Shown piece after piece: positions 13,224-13,229 of a DNA stretch of 13,229 nt. The position numbers and the translations under genes are program-made. A model generated the notes under the pieces. It saw only the letters and a program-made list of their open reading frames with translations, ran no database searches and was not told where the DNA came from. Source of the DNA: an uncultured Verrucomicrobiales bacterium (GTDB lineage Bacteria > Verrucomicrobiota > Verrucomicrobiia > Verrucomicrobiales > Akkermansiaceae). Location of the stretch: positions 1-13,229 of the forward strand of contig CALBJX010000072.1 in NCBI GenBank assembly GCA_937893015.1, read 5' to 3'. Each line of letters begins with the position of its first letter. Within the stretch, counting starts at the first letter, position 1.

Positions 13224-13229
13224 GGCATC

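Overview
The window looks like GC-rich chromosomal DNA of a Verrucomicrobiota bacterium, most probably Akkermansia-like. This is inferred from the short PEP-CTERM sorting tail of the last gene, the housekeeping gene set and the near absence of Shine-Dalgarno sequences. No taxon marker was searched, so the assignment is moderate. There are eleven protein genes. Ten lie on the minus strand and one, an M42 aminopeptidase, on the plus strand. No rRNA, complete tRNA, CRISPR array, insertion sequence or phage gene was seen.

Left part (1-3290): ribosomal protein S6 (rpsF) with a terminator hairpin behind it, arabinose-5-phosphate isomerase (kdsD/kpsF; Kdo and LPS synthesis), and a dapF-aroK pair (diaminopimelate and shikimate pathways). 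Middle (3442-9739): a 751-residue membrane-anchored protein with a long charged stalk and a transglutaminase-like domain. Upstream of it is a probable adh > secreted unknown > dinG-type helicase transcription unit, read leftward. Right part (10127-13107): a SAM methyltransferase, a divergent M42 aminopeptidase with a lysine/alanine-rich tail, and a PEP-CTERM secreted protein. The last two genes converge on two terminator hairpins.

Two features go beyond ordinary annotation. First, four copies of a composite dispersed repeat lie downstream of gene ends. Each has a GC-rich module, an array of the heptamer CGTACAT and a terminal CGACAAAT hairpin. Two copies face each other around a 15-bp-stem hairpin between the methyltransferase and the alcohol dehydrogenase, making a REP/BIME-like structure of about 215 bp. 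Second, several genes carry a good -10 hexamer (four with a -35 at 17-bp spacing) only 6 or 9 nt before the start codon, and no start has a clear Shine-Dalgarno. This predicts leaderless or near-leaderless mRNAs.

The genes do not form one pathway. They are mostly housekeeping envelope, amino-acid and DNA-repair functions, with a few lineage-specific exported proteins of unknown role.
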